Shown here: piece by piece, positions 46,082 to 56,576 of the stretch
Position numbering within the stretch: the first letter of the stretch is position 1
How the letters are laid out: every line of letters begins with the position of its first letter
DNA from: Plebeiibacterium sediminum
GTDB taxonomy: Bacteria > Bacteroidota > Bacteroidia > Bacteroidales > Marinilabiliaceae
Assembly: GCF_026013605.1 (NCBI RefSeq)
Contig: NZ_JAPDPJ010000001.1
Span: forward strand, 1 to 64,000
Direction: 5' to 3'
Length of the DNA: 64,000 bases
Program-made: the position numbers and the translations under genes
Notes under the pieces: generated by a model
Told to the model about the DNA's origin: nothing
Databases searched by the model: none
What the model saw: only the letters and a program-made list of their open reading frames with translations

Positions 46082-48364
46082 TTAAAAAATAGCAAATGCA
46101 ACTGTTAATCCACTCATAACAACACTTACCATAGTCATTAACTTAATAAGAATATTTAATGAAGGACCAGAAGTATCTTTGAATGGATCTCCTACAGTAT
46201 CTCCAACAACTCCAGCTTTGTGAGCTTCACTACCTTTACCTCCGTAATTTCCTTTTTCGATATATTTTTTAGCATTATCCCATGCACCACCTGCATTATT
46301 TAAGAAGATAGCTAACGTAAATCCGGTTGTTAATCCACCCATTAACAATCCTACAACGCCTGCAACACCAAATACAATACCAACTACAATTGGAACAATA
46401 ATAGCCAATAACGAAGGCAATAACATTTCACGTTGTGCACCTTTAGTAGAAATAGCAACACATTTTGCATACTCAGGCGTTCCTGTTCCTTCTAGGATAC
46501 CCGGGATTTCTTTAAACTGACGACGAACTTCATCTACCATGGAACCTGCAGCACGGCCTACTGCTTTCATTGTCATTGCACAGAACACAAAAGCCATCAT
46601 AGCACCAATAAAAAGTCCTGCTAAAAGCATTGGATTAAATAAGGACAGATCATAAAAAGCAGAGAAATCTCTAAGCGAAGCCTCTGAAATAATAACACCT
46701 TTTGCTCCCTCTGCAACACTTTGAGATGAATCCAGAACAAACTGAATTGAATTCTGAATTACCGTATCGCCATCAACTAAAGCTCTTTTCAACCAAATTT
46801 TAACTTCTTCCATGTATGCTGCCATTAAAGCCATGGCTGTTAAAGCTGCAGAACCAATTGCAAAACCTTTTCCTGTTGCTGCTGTTGTATTTCCAAGCAT
46901 ATCTAAAGCATCAGTTCTTTCTCTAACCTCTTTAGGTAATTCACTCATCTCAGCATTTCCTCCTGCATTATCAGCAATAGGACCAAAGGCATCAGTTGCT
47001 AAAGTAATACCTAAAGTAGATAACATACCCACTGCGGCAAAACCAATTCCATAAACACCTTCCGCAAAATTATCGAAGCCACCGGCAAAACCAAACGACC
47101 CAATAATACCTGCTACAATGGTTACCACAGGAACCCAGGTTGAATACATACCAACAGCAACACCATCAATAATCGTTGTTGCAGGACCTTGTTGAGCTTG
47201 TTTTGCAATACCTTTAGTTGGATTATAACCATCAGAAGTATAAAACTCTGTTGCCTGACCAATAATTACACCTGCTATTAATCCTGAAACCACAGAACCA
47301 AAAATACCCCACGAAATCCAATCAAAAGCAGCCATACCGGCAATAGCAGCCAGAATCAAAACAGAACTACCCCCTGTTCCGATCAATAATGAATTCAGAA
47401 GACTTTTTGCAGTAGCATCTTCCTTAGTACGTACCATAAATATTCCAACAATAGAAAGCACAATTCCTATTGCAGCAACTAACATAGGCGCAATTACTTT
47501 TCCTGATAACTCTTCACCATTACTGGCTGTTAAGGCGGCCCCTAAAGCAGCTGTAGCAAGGATAGAACCACAATAAGATTCATAAAGATCGGCTCCCATA
47601 CCGGCAACATCACCCACATTATCACCCACATTATCTGCAATAGTAGCAGGATTACGAGGATCATCCTCAGGAATACCGGCTTCAACTTTTCCTACTAAAT
47701 CAGCACCCACATCAGCTGCTTTGGTATAGATACCACCTCCAACACGAGCAAATAAGGCCTGGGTAGAAGCTCCCATACCAAATGTTAGCATAGTAGCCGT
47801 AACTTCCATTAGCTTTTGAGACTCATCCATTCCTGCATGAACAAAGTCAAGACCTAAAAAATGGAAACCATTAGCCATATGTTCTGCTGTATATACAAAT
47901 TTGGTAAGAATGATATACCAAAGCGAAATGTCAAGTAAACCAAAACCTACCACAACAAGTCCCATCACAGCACCTGAGCGGAAAGCCACTTTAAGACCTT
48001 TATTTAATGATTCAGAAGCACCCTGAGTAGTACGGGCTGAGGCATAAGTGGCTGTTTTCATTCCAAGGAAACCACAAAGACCGGAAAAGAAACCACCCGT
48101 AAGAAATGCAATGGGGACAAATGGGTTTTGAACACCCATATAAGCCAGGATTGTTAGTATAACCAGGAGTATGACAAACACGATTCCTACTACCTTGTAC
48201 TGACGAGTTAGATAAGCCATTGCTCCATCTCTGACATGTTGGGCAATTTCTTTCATTTTATCAGTTCCTTCTGAGTTTTTCATCATACTCTTAAAGAAAA
48301 ACCATGCGAACACCAGAGCTGTAATAGAGGCAACCGGTATGATCCAAAATAATTGTGATACCAT
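46082..48364 (-). CDS. hppA: Membrane-bound ion-pumping pyrophosphatase, K+-dependent type
   Basis: A 760-residue integral membrane protein with about 16 helices that couples pyrophosphate hydrolysis to H+ and/or Na+ export. The PPi-binding signature [11 protein letters not shown] is near residue 220, the second acidic cluster is [20 protein letters not shown], and a further conserved site is [16 protein letters not shown]. In the discriminating segment [10 protein letters not shown] (about residue 490) the key position is alanine, not lysine, which marks the K+-dependent subfamily. Members of that subfamily often pump Na+. Which ion is pumped here is inferred only. It salvages energy from the pyrophosphate made in biosynthesis. 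Confidence 0.95.
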   Translation of the reverse strand: MVSQLFWIIPVASITALVFAWFFFKSMMKNSEGTDKMKEIAQHVRDGAMAYLTRQYKVVGIVFVILLVILTILAYMGVQNPFVPIAFLTGGFFSGLCGFLGMKTATYASARTTQGASESLNKGLKVAFRSGAVMGLVVVGFGLLDISLWYIILTKFVYTAEHMANGFHFLGLDFVHAGMDESQKLMEVTATMLTFGMGASTQALFARVGGGIYTKAADVGADLVGKVEAGIPEDDPRNPATIADNVGDNVGDVAGMGADLYESYCGSILATAALGAALTASNGEELSGKVIAPMLVAAIGIVLSIVGIFMVRTKEDATAKSLLNSLLIGTGGSSVLILAAIAGMAAFDWISWGIFGSVVSGLIAGVIIGQATEFYTSDGYNPTKGIAKQAQQGPATTIIDGVAVGMYSTWVPVVTIVAGIIGSFGFAGGFDNFAEGVYGIGFAAVGMLSTLGITLATDAFGPIADNAGGNAEMSELPKEVRERTDALDMLGNTTAATGKGFAIGSAALTAMALMAAYMEEVKIWLKRALVDGDTVIQNSIQFVLDSSQSVAEGAKGVIISEASLRDFSAFYDLSLFNPMLLAGLFIGAMMAFVFCAMTMKAVGRAAGSMVDEVRRQFKEIPGILEGTGTPEYAKCVAISTKGAQREMLLPSLLAIIVPIVVGIVFGVAGVVGLLMGGLTTGFTLAIFLNNAGGAWDNAKKYIEKGNYGGKGSEAHKAGVVGDTVGDPFKDTSGPSLNILIKLMTMVSVVMSGLTVAFAIF

Positions 48365-48602
48365 AATACGTAGATTAATTTGTTTGATTTATTGAGTTAA
48401 AATTCTGATTCTGAGATTTAAGGTCTTCTAATATAATAAATTTTCATCCTTATTAATCAGATATTTGAAATAAAATCATGTCAGAATTCAAGAACTCTCT
48501 ACCTATTATTAAGTGCCCTGGTATAGATTATTTAAAGTAAATCAATCGCATGTTTAATCTCAAATCATTTGTACAAATCCTTATTGAACTTGAGTTAAAA
48601 GA

Positions 48603-48639
48603 AAATCCCCAACATTACAATTTGTAACATTGGGGATTT
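48603..48639 (-). terminator. Terminator of the BNR-propeller gene
   Basis: AAATCCCCAA pairs with TTGGGGATTT around an inner TTACAA/TTGTAA pairing. The minus strand continues with TTTCTTTT. The rest of 48365-48602 is the hppA upstream region, with no exact TAnnTTTG match. Confidence 0.85.
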
Positions 48640-48663
48640 CTATATTACATAAATAGGTATTTC

Positions 48664-50703
48664 TTATTTTATCACCACCTTAATGGCCTTTTTATTTGAA
48701 CGTGTTACAACATTTACAATTACTACACCCTTAGGAAAGCTGCTACAGTCAATTGTTACCATTGTAGAAAGAGCCTGAGAATGATAGATTTTCTTTCCGT
48801 TTAAGGTCCACACTTCAATTTGTGCATCATGCTCAACACCTTCTAATTTCAGAATTCCATTGACAACAGGATTCGGGTATGCTCTAAAATTATTGTAGTT
48901 AGTGTCACTTCCATTAGATGTATCATCTGAACCTAAGATAAATTCTGAGATTTTAATCCTGCGATCCGTAATCAGATTTTGACCTGTGATTGTTAATCGG
49001 GCATATCGGGCTTGTGTACTTTCAAATTCATCCGTATAATAGGCATTATTATCCGGATTTATTGTTCTGTCAACAATTGGTTCACCACTAAATTCTTTTG
49101 TTTTAGAAAGCTCTATAGTATAATTATATGATCTTCCTTCCTCAGGATATAACTTAGCTGAATTAAAATACTTTTCCTCACCATAATCAATCACAATAGA
49201 TTTTGGAAAATAGGTGGATTCCCAACGAGAGGTACCTCCAATTTGTCCATCAATAGCTTTAATAGCCGGATACCCTTGTAACAATGCTGGCGCACTTACT
49301 ATTTGAGGATAGATCTCTTCAATATCATTAAATGGTATTCCATAGGCCAGATCTCCGTTAAATTCATAAGGCATCTGATATACGTCTCCTTGCTTTGTTG
49401 AATAATAAAGATAACAGCGAGATAATGCGTCTGTGTTTCCATCAGACCATAAAGCATAAAAATCTTCATTACAATATAAAGGTCGGCGTGCGTACGAATG
49501 GTTTCTGGCACTATTGTTTGTAATATCTTTAGTCTTTTTCCATGTTGCACCCTGATCAGTACTTTCCCAAATAGCCATTTCACCGCCAGTTCCCCATTGC
49601 TGAGGTCCCATTTCTGTTGGAGCTAAAATACGATACATATCATCCTCTAAATATAAGCTACCCATATCGTAATTATGTATGGCATCAGTTATATGGGTAA
49701 ATGACCACTCTGAACCAGTCCAACGTGCCAATCTCCATTCGCGCACCGGATTAGAAGGACCAGTCATATGTGTTGGGGAAGTAATATATAAGATAACCGG
49801 ATTTCCATCCTTATCGTAATCCATATCTTTTAAATACACATTTAATCCCAACGCATTATAATCTTTTATTAAAGCAACAGAAGCTGCAGTTGTGGATGTT
49901 AAAGGAGTATTTAACTCTGTTCCATTAATCGTTGTCCATGTCTCACCCAAATCTGTACTTTGCATATAATACAAATTTGTTCTTTTATCCACACTTCCAT
50001 CTTTGTGCCAGTTAAAGGCAGAACCTACAACATCATTTGTATTGGCAGAAACCTGATAATGCCCTCTGAAGGCAACTAAATGATTTTCTGCACTCCAGTG
50101 ATACCCATCCGTGCTATGCTGTGAATACAATTCACGACCATCGTGATAATTTGTAAATAGAAAAACAAATCCTTTACCCTCAATATATTTTGGTTGCGGA
50201 TAATTAAATGGCTTATTTAATACTTCTGTAAAGCTATCTATCTTGTATGGCTCATCACTTCTATAGATATATCCATTTCGTTCCCTGTATCTGCCACTTA
50301 CAAAAATCCAGATATAACCATCCGAATCCATTTGAATAGTAGCATTATCATGAGCATCTACAACACCTGACTTGTCCATTAAAATTAATGGTTGTGCCAG
50401 TTGCTCTGTAGTATGATCAAAATAAGATACCATAATCAGCAGGTGATTTTCTGTATACTCGGTTGTTCCGGCATAAGTAAAAAATGTTTTATTGCACTCT
50501 GGTGAGTATATGGCAATTGGCAAATGTTTGGCGGTATAGGTTCCTAATCCTCCGGAGTATTTATCACCATAAGTACTAAATTGTCCCAGTCCGTACCAAA
50601 GACCTTTAAAACCGGTGCCATATCCTTGAGAAAAAGCAGTTAAAGTAAAAACTACACACAGCATTATAAGTGTGAGCCTTTTAAATAGTAGAGGTTTAAG
50701 CAT
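48664..50703 (-). CDS. Secreted BNR-repeat (BNR-4) protein with T9SS sorting domain
   Basis: A 679-residue secreted protein. Signal peptide ~1-25 (LTLIMLCVVFTLTAFSQ). Residues ~27-470 form a beta-propeller of the BNR-4 type, with repeated Asp-box-like phrases such as STDLGETWTTING and STDQGATWKKT. A ~100-residue discoidin/F5-8C-like domain follows (IDGQIGGTSRWESTYFPKS onward). The last ~75 residues are a type IX secretion CTD beginning FRAYPNPVVNGILKLEG and ending in a basic strand. BNR-4 proteins include polysaccharide-acting enzymes such as some lyases, so a carbohydrate substrate outside the cell is likely, but no catalytic residues can be assigned by eye. Not part of an obvious polysaccharide locus. 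Confidence 0.85.
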   Translation of the reverse strand: MLKPLLFKRLTLIMLCVVFTLTAFSQGYGTGFKGLWYGLGQFSTYGDKYSGGLGTYTAKHLPIAIYSPECNKTFFTYAGTTEYTENHLLIMVSYFDHTTEQLAQPLILMDKSGVVDAHDNATIQMDSDGYIWIFVSGRYRERNGYIYRSDEPYKIDSFTEVLNKPFNYPQPKYIEGKGFVFLFTNYHDGRELYSQHSTDGYHWSAENHLVAFRGHYQVSANTNDVVGSAFNWHKDGSVDKRTNLYYMQSTDLGETWTTINGTELNTPLTSTTAASVALIKDYNALGLNVYLKDMDYDKDGNPVILYITSPTHMTGPSNPVREWRLARWTGSEWSFTHITDAIHNYDMGSLYLEDDMYRILAPTEMGPQQWGTGGEMAIWESTDQGATWKKTKDITNNSARNHSYARRPLYCNEDFYALWSDGNTDALSRCYLYYSTKQGDVYQMPYEFNGDLAYGIPFNDIEEIYPQIVSAPALLQGYPAIKAIDGQIGGTSRWESTYFPKSIVIDYGEEKYFNSAKLYPEEGRSYNYTIELSKTKEFSGEPIVDRTINPDNNAYYTDEFESTQARYARLTITGQNLITDRRIKISEFILGSDDTSNGSDTNYNNFRAYPNPVVNGILKLEGVEHDAQIEVWTLNGKKIYHSQALSTMVTIDCSSFPKGVVIVNVVTRSNKKAIKVVIK

Positions 50704-50721
50704 AGTTGTTTATTTTGCATA

Positions 50722-50729
50722 CAAAAGTA
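50722..50729 (-). promoter_or_regulatory. Putative -7 element for the BNR gene
   Basis: On the minus strand TACTTTTG matches TAnnTTTG, about 19 bases before the ATG, implying a very short leader. No clear -33 TTG. Confidence 0.5.
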
Positions 50730-50816
50730 AATAATTTTCTTACTTTAAGGAGATGTAATGGTATTATCTTTATCACTACAGGAGTTTGTTTTATCATACT
50801 TTATTATAAAAACGAT

Positions 50817-51488
50817 ATGATTGAAAATTATATAATTACTCTGGAGACAGAATTTAAAAAACAAGGTAATCCTGAAAATGCATTCAATCAAAAGAAATAC
50901 CTAAAAAATAAATTTGAGTTCTTTGGACTGACAACTCCACAACGAAGAGCCATACAGAAACCCTTTTTACAGAAAGAATACTTGCCATCAAAAGCTCAAT
51001 ATAAAAACATCATAATTGAATTATGGCAAAAACCAGAACGTGAATTTCAGCATTTTGCATTGGACTTGTCGTACAAGTACTTAAAACAAATAGAAGCAGA
51101 TGATATTGAGTTATTTGAGTATATGATTCTGCATAAATCATGGTGGGATACTGTGGATGGAGTAGCTCCTAAACTAGTTGCTGAATATTTTAAAAAGTTC
51201 CCTGAGCAAAGAGATATATACACAACAAAATGGTTGAACTCAGGTAACATCTGGCTACAACGATCTACCCTTATTTTTCAGTTGTTTTATAAAGAAGATT
51301 TAGATACCATCTTTCTGGCAAAAGCTATTAATAAGCTATTAGGTTCAAAAGAGTTCTTTATTAATAAAGCGATAGGCTGGATATTACGACAATACAGTAA
51401 AACAAATCCGGTTTGGGTGGAGGAGTTTGTTGATAAAACAGCATTAAGCGGGTTAAGCAAACGAGAGGCATTAAGGTTAATTCAATAA
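50817..51488 (+). CDS. AlkD-like DNA alkylation repair protein
   Basis: A 223-residue all-helical protein resembling the AlkD/AlkC HEAT-like glycosylase family, which removes alkylated bases from DNA. It contains FFGLTTPQRRAIQKPFL, LWQKPEREFQHFALDL and KSWWDTVDGVAPKLVAEYF, typical of these repeats; the WWDTVD segment carries the aspartate of the family active site. I use the ATG at 50817 (MIENYIITLETEF); a TTG-started extension upstream overlaps the divergent BNR promoter and lacks homology. It appears monocistronic. Confidence 0.88.
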   Translation: MIENYIITLETEFKKQGNPENAFNQKKYLKNKFEFFGLTTPQRRAIQKPFLQKEYLPSKAQYKNIIIELWQKPEREFQHFALDLSYKYLKQIEADDIELFEYMILHKSWWDTVDGVAPKLVAEYFKKFPEQRDIYTTKWLNSGNIWLQRSTLIFQLFYKEDLDTIFLAKAINKLLGSKEFFINKAIGWILRQYSKTNPVWVEEFVDKTALSGLSKREALRLIQ

Positions 51489-51510
51489 ATAATTCAATCA
51501 AGTGTTAAGA

Positions 51511-51690
51511 ATGAACACAGGGGCACTAAGACACTGAGTTTTTTTTTAGAAGTTCATAATATCCACAAGGTTTTACCTCTGTGAACTTCTTTGTAATTTC
51601 ATATTAATGGAGTTTAATTACTACTCTATTTCTAGCTTGTTTAATTTATATGAGTTATATATAAAATACGCTCTGTGCCTTTACTTCTCA
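51511..51690. repeat. Degenerate palindromic intergenic repeat
   Basis: The left arm ACACAGGGGCACTAAGACAC then TGAG with a T-run resembles the reverse complement of the right arm CTCTGTGCCTTTACTTCTC, and a middle copy ACCTCTGTGAACTTCTTTG lies between. AGAAGTTCA/TGAACTTCT also pair. From memory such 'cacagaggcacagag' repeats are scattered in many Bacteroidota genomes. The element fills most of the 300-base gap before the beta-helix lipoprotein gene. Boundaries are approximate. Confidence 0.4.
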
Positions 51691-51731
51691 GTCTTATTCT
51701 TTTTCTAACTATTGATTTTAAAAAGAATTAA

Positions 51732-51760
51732 AACCCCACACCGAATAACGATGTGGGGTT
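51732..51760 (-). terminator. Terminator of the receptor-lipoprotein operon
   Basis: AACCCCACA (51732-51740) pairs perfectly with TGTGGGGTT (51752-51760). On the minus strand TTTTAATTC follows. It lies 28 bases after the lipoprotein stop. Confidence 0.9.
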
Positions 51761-51788
51761 AACCTATTTAACTATTTCCAATTATTAA

Positions 51789-53756
51789 TTATAAACCAGC
51801 AGAAGTCCAGTTCCAACCTGAAACATCAACCTGAGTTCCTGAATTATAAGCTGCATCAGTAGTTGCGGCAGATCCGTCAATAATAACATTTGTTAGTGGA
51901 CCACCATCTTTCATATCGATGTTTTTAGTATAACCTTGTAAATAAAGATTAGTGATTGTAGCACCTGACTCAGCTTTAAATTGTAGTGCAGTACCTCCAT
52001 TAGGCGCAGTACAAATAGCTGTTACATTAACAAATACAGGGTTATTATTCACTTTGTCTCCTTCAAATGCAGTAGAAAACCCATCTACCTCATGTAAAAT
52101 GTATGTATTGGTGATTCCACCACTCCATCCTTCAGTCCAGTCAACAGCATCATCTTCGTTATCTTCAAGATAAACATTAGTTGCAGAAACAGTTCCACCA
52201 AAGAACTCAATACCATCATCAGAACCATTGATTACAGCAACATTCTCAATTGTTGTTCCTGATCCTACAGAATATAAAGAAACACCATTGTATTGTGACT
52301 CATCATTAATTTGAGCACCAGTTCCTTTGATTACAAGATATTGAATTTCACCAGAGTTATCCTCATCATCTTCTCCACCGTAAATAAATCCACCAACCTC
52401 AGCTGTTGAGTTTACACCAGCTGTAGTTGTAGCTTTACCACAAATAGTTAAACCACCCCAGTCTCCTGGAATTGCATTAACAGAAGACATTACAACAGGT
52501 GCAGTAGCAGTACCATTGATGTAAATTTTACCACCCATCATTACAGCGATATAAACATCAGTACCTCCGGCTTCAGCTGTTATTTTAGTACCTGCAGGAA
52601 TCATTAATGAAGCTCCGTCTTCAACAATTAAAGAAGAAGTTAATGTATAAGCCACATCAGCATCTAAAGTAACTAAACCTGATACTGTTCCTGTCAGTTC
52701 ACTTCCAGACCATACAGAAACCGTTTGTACTTCAGCTTTTGTCCATGCCCACGCAGAAGCATCAACAGTAGCTGGTGCATTATAACTTTTTGCAGGATCA
52801 GCAGTTTCTCCATCAATAATCACATTAGCTAAAGGACCATTGTCTTTCATATCAATAGTTACATCGTAACCACTTAAAGATAATCCTGTAATAGTAGCTC
52901 CTGATTCAGCTTTAAATTGTAAAGCGGTTCCTCCTACAGTAGAAACGGCAGTAAGGTTAATAATTTTAGGATCGTTATTGATTTTATCACCTTCAACAAC
53001 AGTTGAAAATCCTGCAATAGTATGCTCAACATAAGCATTTGTTACAGTTCCGCTCCAACCTTCAGTCCAGTCAATAGCATCATCTTCGTTGTTTTGTAAA
53101 AATAAATTAGATACAGAAACAGTACCTCCAAAAAATTCAACACCATCATCAGAACCATTTATTACCGCAACATTTTCAACAATAGTAGCTGATCCTACAG
53201 CATAAAAAGAAACTCCATTATACTGTGACTCATCATTAATTTGAGCTCCAGTTCCTTTAATAACAAGGTTTTTAATAGAACCGGAACTATCATTATCATC
53301 AGAACCTCCATAAATAAAACCTCCTACTTCAGCTGTTGAGTTAGCACCAGCTGTAGTTGTAGCTCTACCACAAAGTGTTAATCCACCCCAATCACCAGGG
53401 TTAGCATTTGCAGAAGACATAACTACCGGATTAGATTCTGTACCTTGAATATCAATTTTACCGCCCATCATTACGGCAATATAAACATCAGTTCCACCAT
53501 TATCAGCTAAAATACTTGTTCCCGCAGGAATAGTTAGAGTTGCACCATCTTCAACAATGAAAGAACCATTCAGGTGATAAGTTTGAGAAGCATCTAATGT
53601 ATAATCTTCAGTAAGCTTACCTTCCATTGCTCCGGATTTTAAATCATTTAAAACAATTTCTAACTCCGGATCGATTTTATCATCGTCGTCGCAACTTGTA
53701 AAAACAGGCATTGCTAAAACGGCAAGACCTAAAACTTTTAATACTAACTTTTTCAT
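51789..53756 (-). CDS. Lipoprotein with two tandem near-identical beta-helix domains
   Basis: A 655-residue lipoprotein: signal peptide with lipobox MPVFTSC, then an acidic stretch DDDDK. The mature protein is two copies of a ~300-residue domain. Shared phrases include GGTDVYIAVMMGGKI, NPVVMSS or APVVMSS, PGDWGGLT, NSTAEVGGFIYGG, VIKGTGAQINDESQYNGVS, VAVINGSDDG and DDAVDWTEGWSG. The pattern suggests right-handed parallel beta-helices at the cell surface or in the outer-membrane inner leaflet. I start at the ATG 53754-53756; a TTG four codons upstream is less likely. It lies 39 bases after the TonB-dependent receptor gene and is almost certainly its partner, in the role a SusD plays for SusC, though it is not a SusD homologue. 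The ligand is unknown. Confidence 0.88.
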   Translation of the reverse strand: MKKLVLKVLGLAVLAMPVFTSCDDDDKIDPELEIVLNDLKSGAMEGKLTEDYTLDASQTYHLNGSFIVEDGATLTIPAGTSILADNGGTDVYIAVMMGGKIDIQGTESNPVVMSSANANPGDWGGLTLCGRATTTAGANSTAEVGGFIYGGSDDNDSSGSIKNLVIKGTGAQINDESQYNGVSFYAVGSATIVENVAVINGSDDGVEFFGGTVSVSNLFLQNNEDDAIDWTEGWSGTVTNAYVEHTIAGFSTVVEGDKINNDPKIINLTAVSTVGGTALQFKAESGATITGLSLSGYDVTIDMKDNGPLANVIIDGETADPAKSYNAPATVDASAWAWTKAEVQTVSVWSGSELTGTVSGLVTLDADVAYTLTSSLIVEDGASLMIPAGTKITAEAGGTDVYIAVMMGGKIYINGTATAPVVMSSVNAIPGDWGGLTICGKATTTAGVNSTAEVGGFIYGGEDDEDNSGEIQYLVIKGTGAQINDESQYNGVSLYSVGSGTTIENVAVINGSDDGIEFFGGTVSATNVYLEDNEDDAVDWTEGWSGGITNTYILHEVDGFSTAFEGDKVNNNPVFVNVTAICTAPNGGTALQFKAESGATITNLYLQGYTKNIDMKDGGPLTNVIIDGSAATTDAAYNSGTQVDVSGWNWTSAGL

Positions 53757-53795
53757 TTTTGTAGTCAATTTTAAAATATAACGTTATTCTATTTA

Positions 53796-56564
53796 TTAAT
53801 TCAGATTTATACTAATTCCTAGTTTTACACTAATTCCTTTTTGATAGGATTGAACAACTTCTGTTCTGGTTTCTTCTGATTGAGGCTCGATACGTTGTTC
53901 TTGTTTTATCTTAGGATTTAAAAGATTCTTTCCTGATAATTTCAACGAAACCCTGTCAGACAGTTTTTTACTCAATACTAAATCGAGTGTAAAAAAGCCT
54001 TTTTCTATGATCTCATTATTAAATAAAGTTGAACTGTATGTGAAAGATTCTGGTGCTCCCAGAGCATATATTTTATCAGCAGAATAATTACCGGATAATG
54101 TGGCAACAAAACGTTTTTCTTTATTGCTATCGTACATTAAAGTACCATTAAAAATAAAGCCTGCAGCTCCTTGTAAATCACTCTCAGTTTTATTATTGTA
54201 TTGAAATTCTTCTAATAAATCCTGGTTAAACCACATCTTGGTAGCATTAAAAACCATATTAACTCCGGGCATATCTGAGGCCTCAGGTTTTATAAGACTG
54301 AACCTGGTTTCAAACTCAATTCCATACACATCAGCGCGATCGCCGGTATTGGCAAAATAAAAATACCCTGATGATCCTCTGGTCATAGCCATATTTATAG
54401 GATCATTAATCATTTTATAAAACCCTGTAACAGAAACTAAATCTTTAGCATTAGGAAACAGTTCCCACTTTAAATCAAAGTTGTAGTTTTCGGAATTTTG
54501 CAATTCAGGATTACCTTTTGTTACGCGACCTGTTGGCGATACATATTCAAAAGGAGCAACCTCTTTAAATTCGGGTAGTGTAACAGTTTTACTTGCTGCA
54601 AATCGAAATGCACTTTTTTCTGTAAGTTGATATTTAAGATTTAATGAGGGTAAAATATTATTGTAATCATTAGATGCACTTCCTGTTCGTCCTACATAAT
54701 TGTTTACGTCCCAGCTCACTTCTAACTGATCCAATTCGTATCTGACACCTACATTACCTGAAAATTTATTTCGCTCAAATCCTAAACTCAGGTAACCCCC
54801 ATATACATTTAAAGTAGCATTGTATAAATCAGGTCTCCCTTCTCTAATCCTAAAATTAGAATTTGCGCCTTCGTAATAAGATAGATTTAAGAGTGTTTCA
54901 TCGAGATTATCGATTGTTGAAACAGCAAACTCATCACCTTTAGCCCGAACTCCAATGGACAGTGAATTAAAGTCTCTTTCTTTTTTTCTATAGTTAGCAC
55001 CAATATTAAGTTTTAACTTTTGCTGGTCTTCATCAATTATTTTAAATACGTTATTGACATAACCATTAAGCTCTGAATCTTCAATTTCCTGCAACGATTT
55101 TCTTTGCTGATAGTCACCAACATAAGCAAACTGAACCGTGCCGTCATCCATCATATTTACCTCATTTCTAATTCGGTTAGGTTCATCTGCATTAACGGTA
55201 TTATACCCCAATGCCCATTTCAACTGATTTTTACTTCCTAACTGATGAGAGCCCATCAACTGGTTAATCCACATTCTTGTTTCCTTCAGGTTTTGATCTC
55301 TTACAACAGCACCATATTGACTTGGAAGTTGATCACGTACATATCCTTCTCCATTTCTACCAGCTTCATATAGCTCATCAACTGTTTTTAACACCAACAG
55401 GGTATTAAAACTAATGCGGTTTTTCGTGTTTAAATCATAGGAAAGATTTAACAAGCCGGTAGTATTAATCTTTGTTTCATAAGTTTGTGCATCGGTAAAT
55501 GAACTCCCCTGTGCATTCATTCGGTATTTTTGATAAACGCCTTCTAAATATTCAGAAGACCCAGAATGCGATATGGTTGCAAAAACAGATAAATCCTTTT
55601 CATTTACCTTAAACTTTTTACCTGCCATTAAACTGGCATCGTAAGCTATTGGTAATTTTCTTGATTCAGTAGCCCAACTTTGGTTAGTGATGGCATCTAA
55701 AGTGTTGTATGGTCTGTTATATAAACCAAACTTAACATCGTTAATGTTCTGAGTTGATTTAAAATTATTAAACATACCATCCTGCAACACATTACTATTT
55801 ACGCCTGAAGCCAAACCTATACTTATCTTTTCTGAAATCGTTTTTGATACCACATCAACATTACCAGAGGCCTGATCACCATAGTTCGTTACTGAATATG
55901 TTTTGCTTATTCCTACATTCTTAATAATGTCAGTTGAAAACATATTTAAGTCGATATTCTTTTTCTCCACATCATCGGAAGGAATTGGCAATCCATTCAT
56001 TGTAGTCGATAAATATCTATCGCCCAATCCCCTGATATATATATCGCCGGAACCCTCACTTTTAGTAACACCCGAAATTTTTGAGGTAGCAGTAGCTGCA
56101 TCAGATACTCCCATAGATGATAATTGTTTGGCTCCGATACTTTCTTTAATTACCTCTGCTTTCTTTTGATCCATTAATAAAATGGTTTCCGATTCGCGAT
56201 TTGCCTTAGCTTTTACCTGAACCTCTTCAATATCCATGGTAGCATAGTTAAGCTGAACATCTAAAGCTGTTTCTTCACCGGTTTTAATCACTATATGGTT
56301 AAAAACCTGCGGGTCGTAAGAAATGTACTGAACTCTGATTGTGTAAGTACCTGCTTCTAAAGGAGGCATTGTATATTCTCCCATAAAGTCAGTAATTGTT
56401 CCTATTGTAGTTCCATCAACTACAACTGCAGCACCAACAAGTTCCTCTCCTGTTTTTTTGTCGGTAATTTTTCCTTTTAAAAATCCCTGTTGTGCAACGG
56501 TTGTTCCCAAACCAACAAATAACATCATTACAACAACAAAAAGCTTTTGTCTCATTTGATCCAT
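53796..56564 (-). CDS. TonB-dependent receptor with CarboxypepD-like N-terminal domain
   Basis: A 922-residue outer-membrane active transporter. Signal peptide ~1-24. A carboxypeptidase-regulatory-like domain covers ~25-115 (FLKGKITDKKTGEELVGAAV, GTITDFMGEYTMPPLEAG). The plug domain is ~125-245 (KISGVTKSEGSGDIYIRGLG, SGNVDVVSK). The rest is a 22-strand barrel that ends in a beta strand (GISVKLGISINLN). It is shorter than SusC (~1000) and no SusD follows; the beta-helix lipoprotein does. Its ATG has no Shine-Dalgarno, but an AGGAGG with an in-frame ATG lies 33 bases upstream, closed by a TGA after six codons. The PiT-PhoU-like gene lies upstream in the same direction beyond a terminator, suggesting but not proving a phosphate-related ligand. 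Confidence 0.92.
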   Translation of the reverse strand: MDQMRQKLFVVVMMLFVGLGTTVAQQGFLKGKITDKKTGEELVGAAVVVDGTTIGTITDFMGEYTMPPLEAGTYTIRVQYISYDPQVFNHIVIKTGEETALDVQLNYATMDIEEVQVKAKANRESETILLMDQKKAEVIKESIGAKQLSSMGVSDAATATSKISGVTKSEGSGDIYIRGLGDRYLSTTMNGLPIPSDDVEKKNIDLNMFSTDIIKNVGISKTYSVTNYGDQASGNVDVVSKTISEKISIGLASGVNSNVLQDGMFNNFKSTQNINDVKFGLYNRPYNTLDAITNQSWATESRKLPIAYDASLMAGKKFKVNEKDLSVFATISHSGSSEYLEGVYQKYRMNAQGSSFTDAQTYETKINTTGLLNLSYDLNTKNRISFNTLLVLKTVDELYEAGRNGEGYVRDQLPSQYGAVVRDQNLKETRMWINQLMGSHQLGSKNQLKWALGYNTVNADEPNRIRNEVNMMDDGTVQFAYVGDYQQRKSLQEIEDSELNGYVNNVFKIIDEDQQKLKLNIGANYRKKERDFNSLSIGVRAKGDEFAVSTIDNLDETLLNLSYYEGANSNFRIREGRPDLYNATLNVYGGYLSLGFERNKFSGNVGVRYELDQLEVSWDVNNYVGRTGSASNDYNNILPSLNLKYQLTEKSAFRFAASKTVTLPEFKEVAPFEYVSPTGRVTKGNPELQNSENYNFDLKWELFPNAKDLVSVTGFYKMINDPINMAMTRGSSGYFYFANTGDRADVYGIEFETRFSLIKPEASDMPGVNMVFNATKMWFNQDLLEEFQYNNKTESDLQGAAGFIFNGTLMYDSNKEKRFVATLSGNYSADKIYALGAPESFTYSSTLFNNEIIEKGFFTLDLVLSKKLSDRVSLKLSGKNLLNPKIKQEQRIEPQSEETRTEVVQSYQKGISVKLGISINLN

Positions 56565-56576
56565 TATTTTTCTAAT

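Noticed and set aside
50706-50816. A TTG-started extension of the AlkD-like gene
   Set aside because: It overlaps the divergent BNR promoter, and homology starts at the ATG at 50817.
51511-51690. An insertion sequence or intact MITE
   Set aside because: The arms are too degenerate, there is no transposase and no clear target-site duplication; listed only as a degenerate repeat.
53796-56564. A SusC-type polysaccharide receptor
   Set aside because: It is shorter than SusC, and the next gene is a beta-helix lipoprotein, not SusD; no glycoside hydrolases are adjacent.
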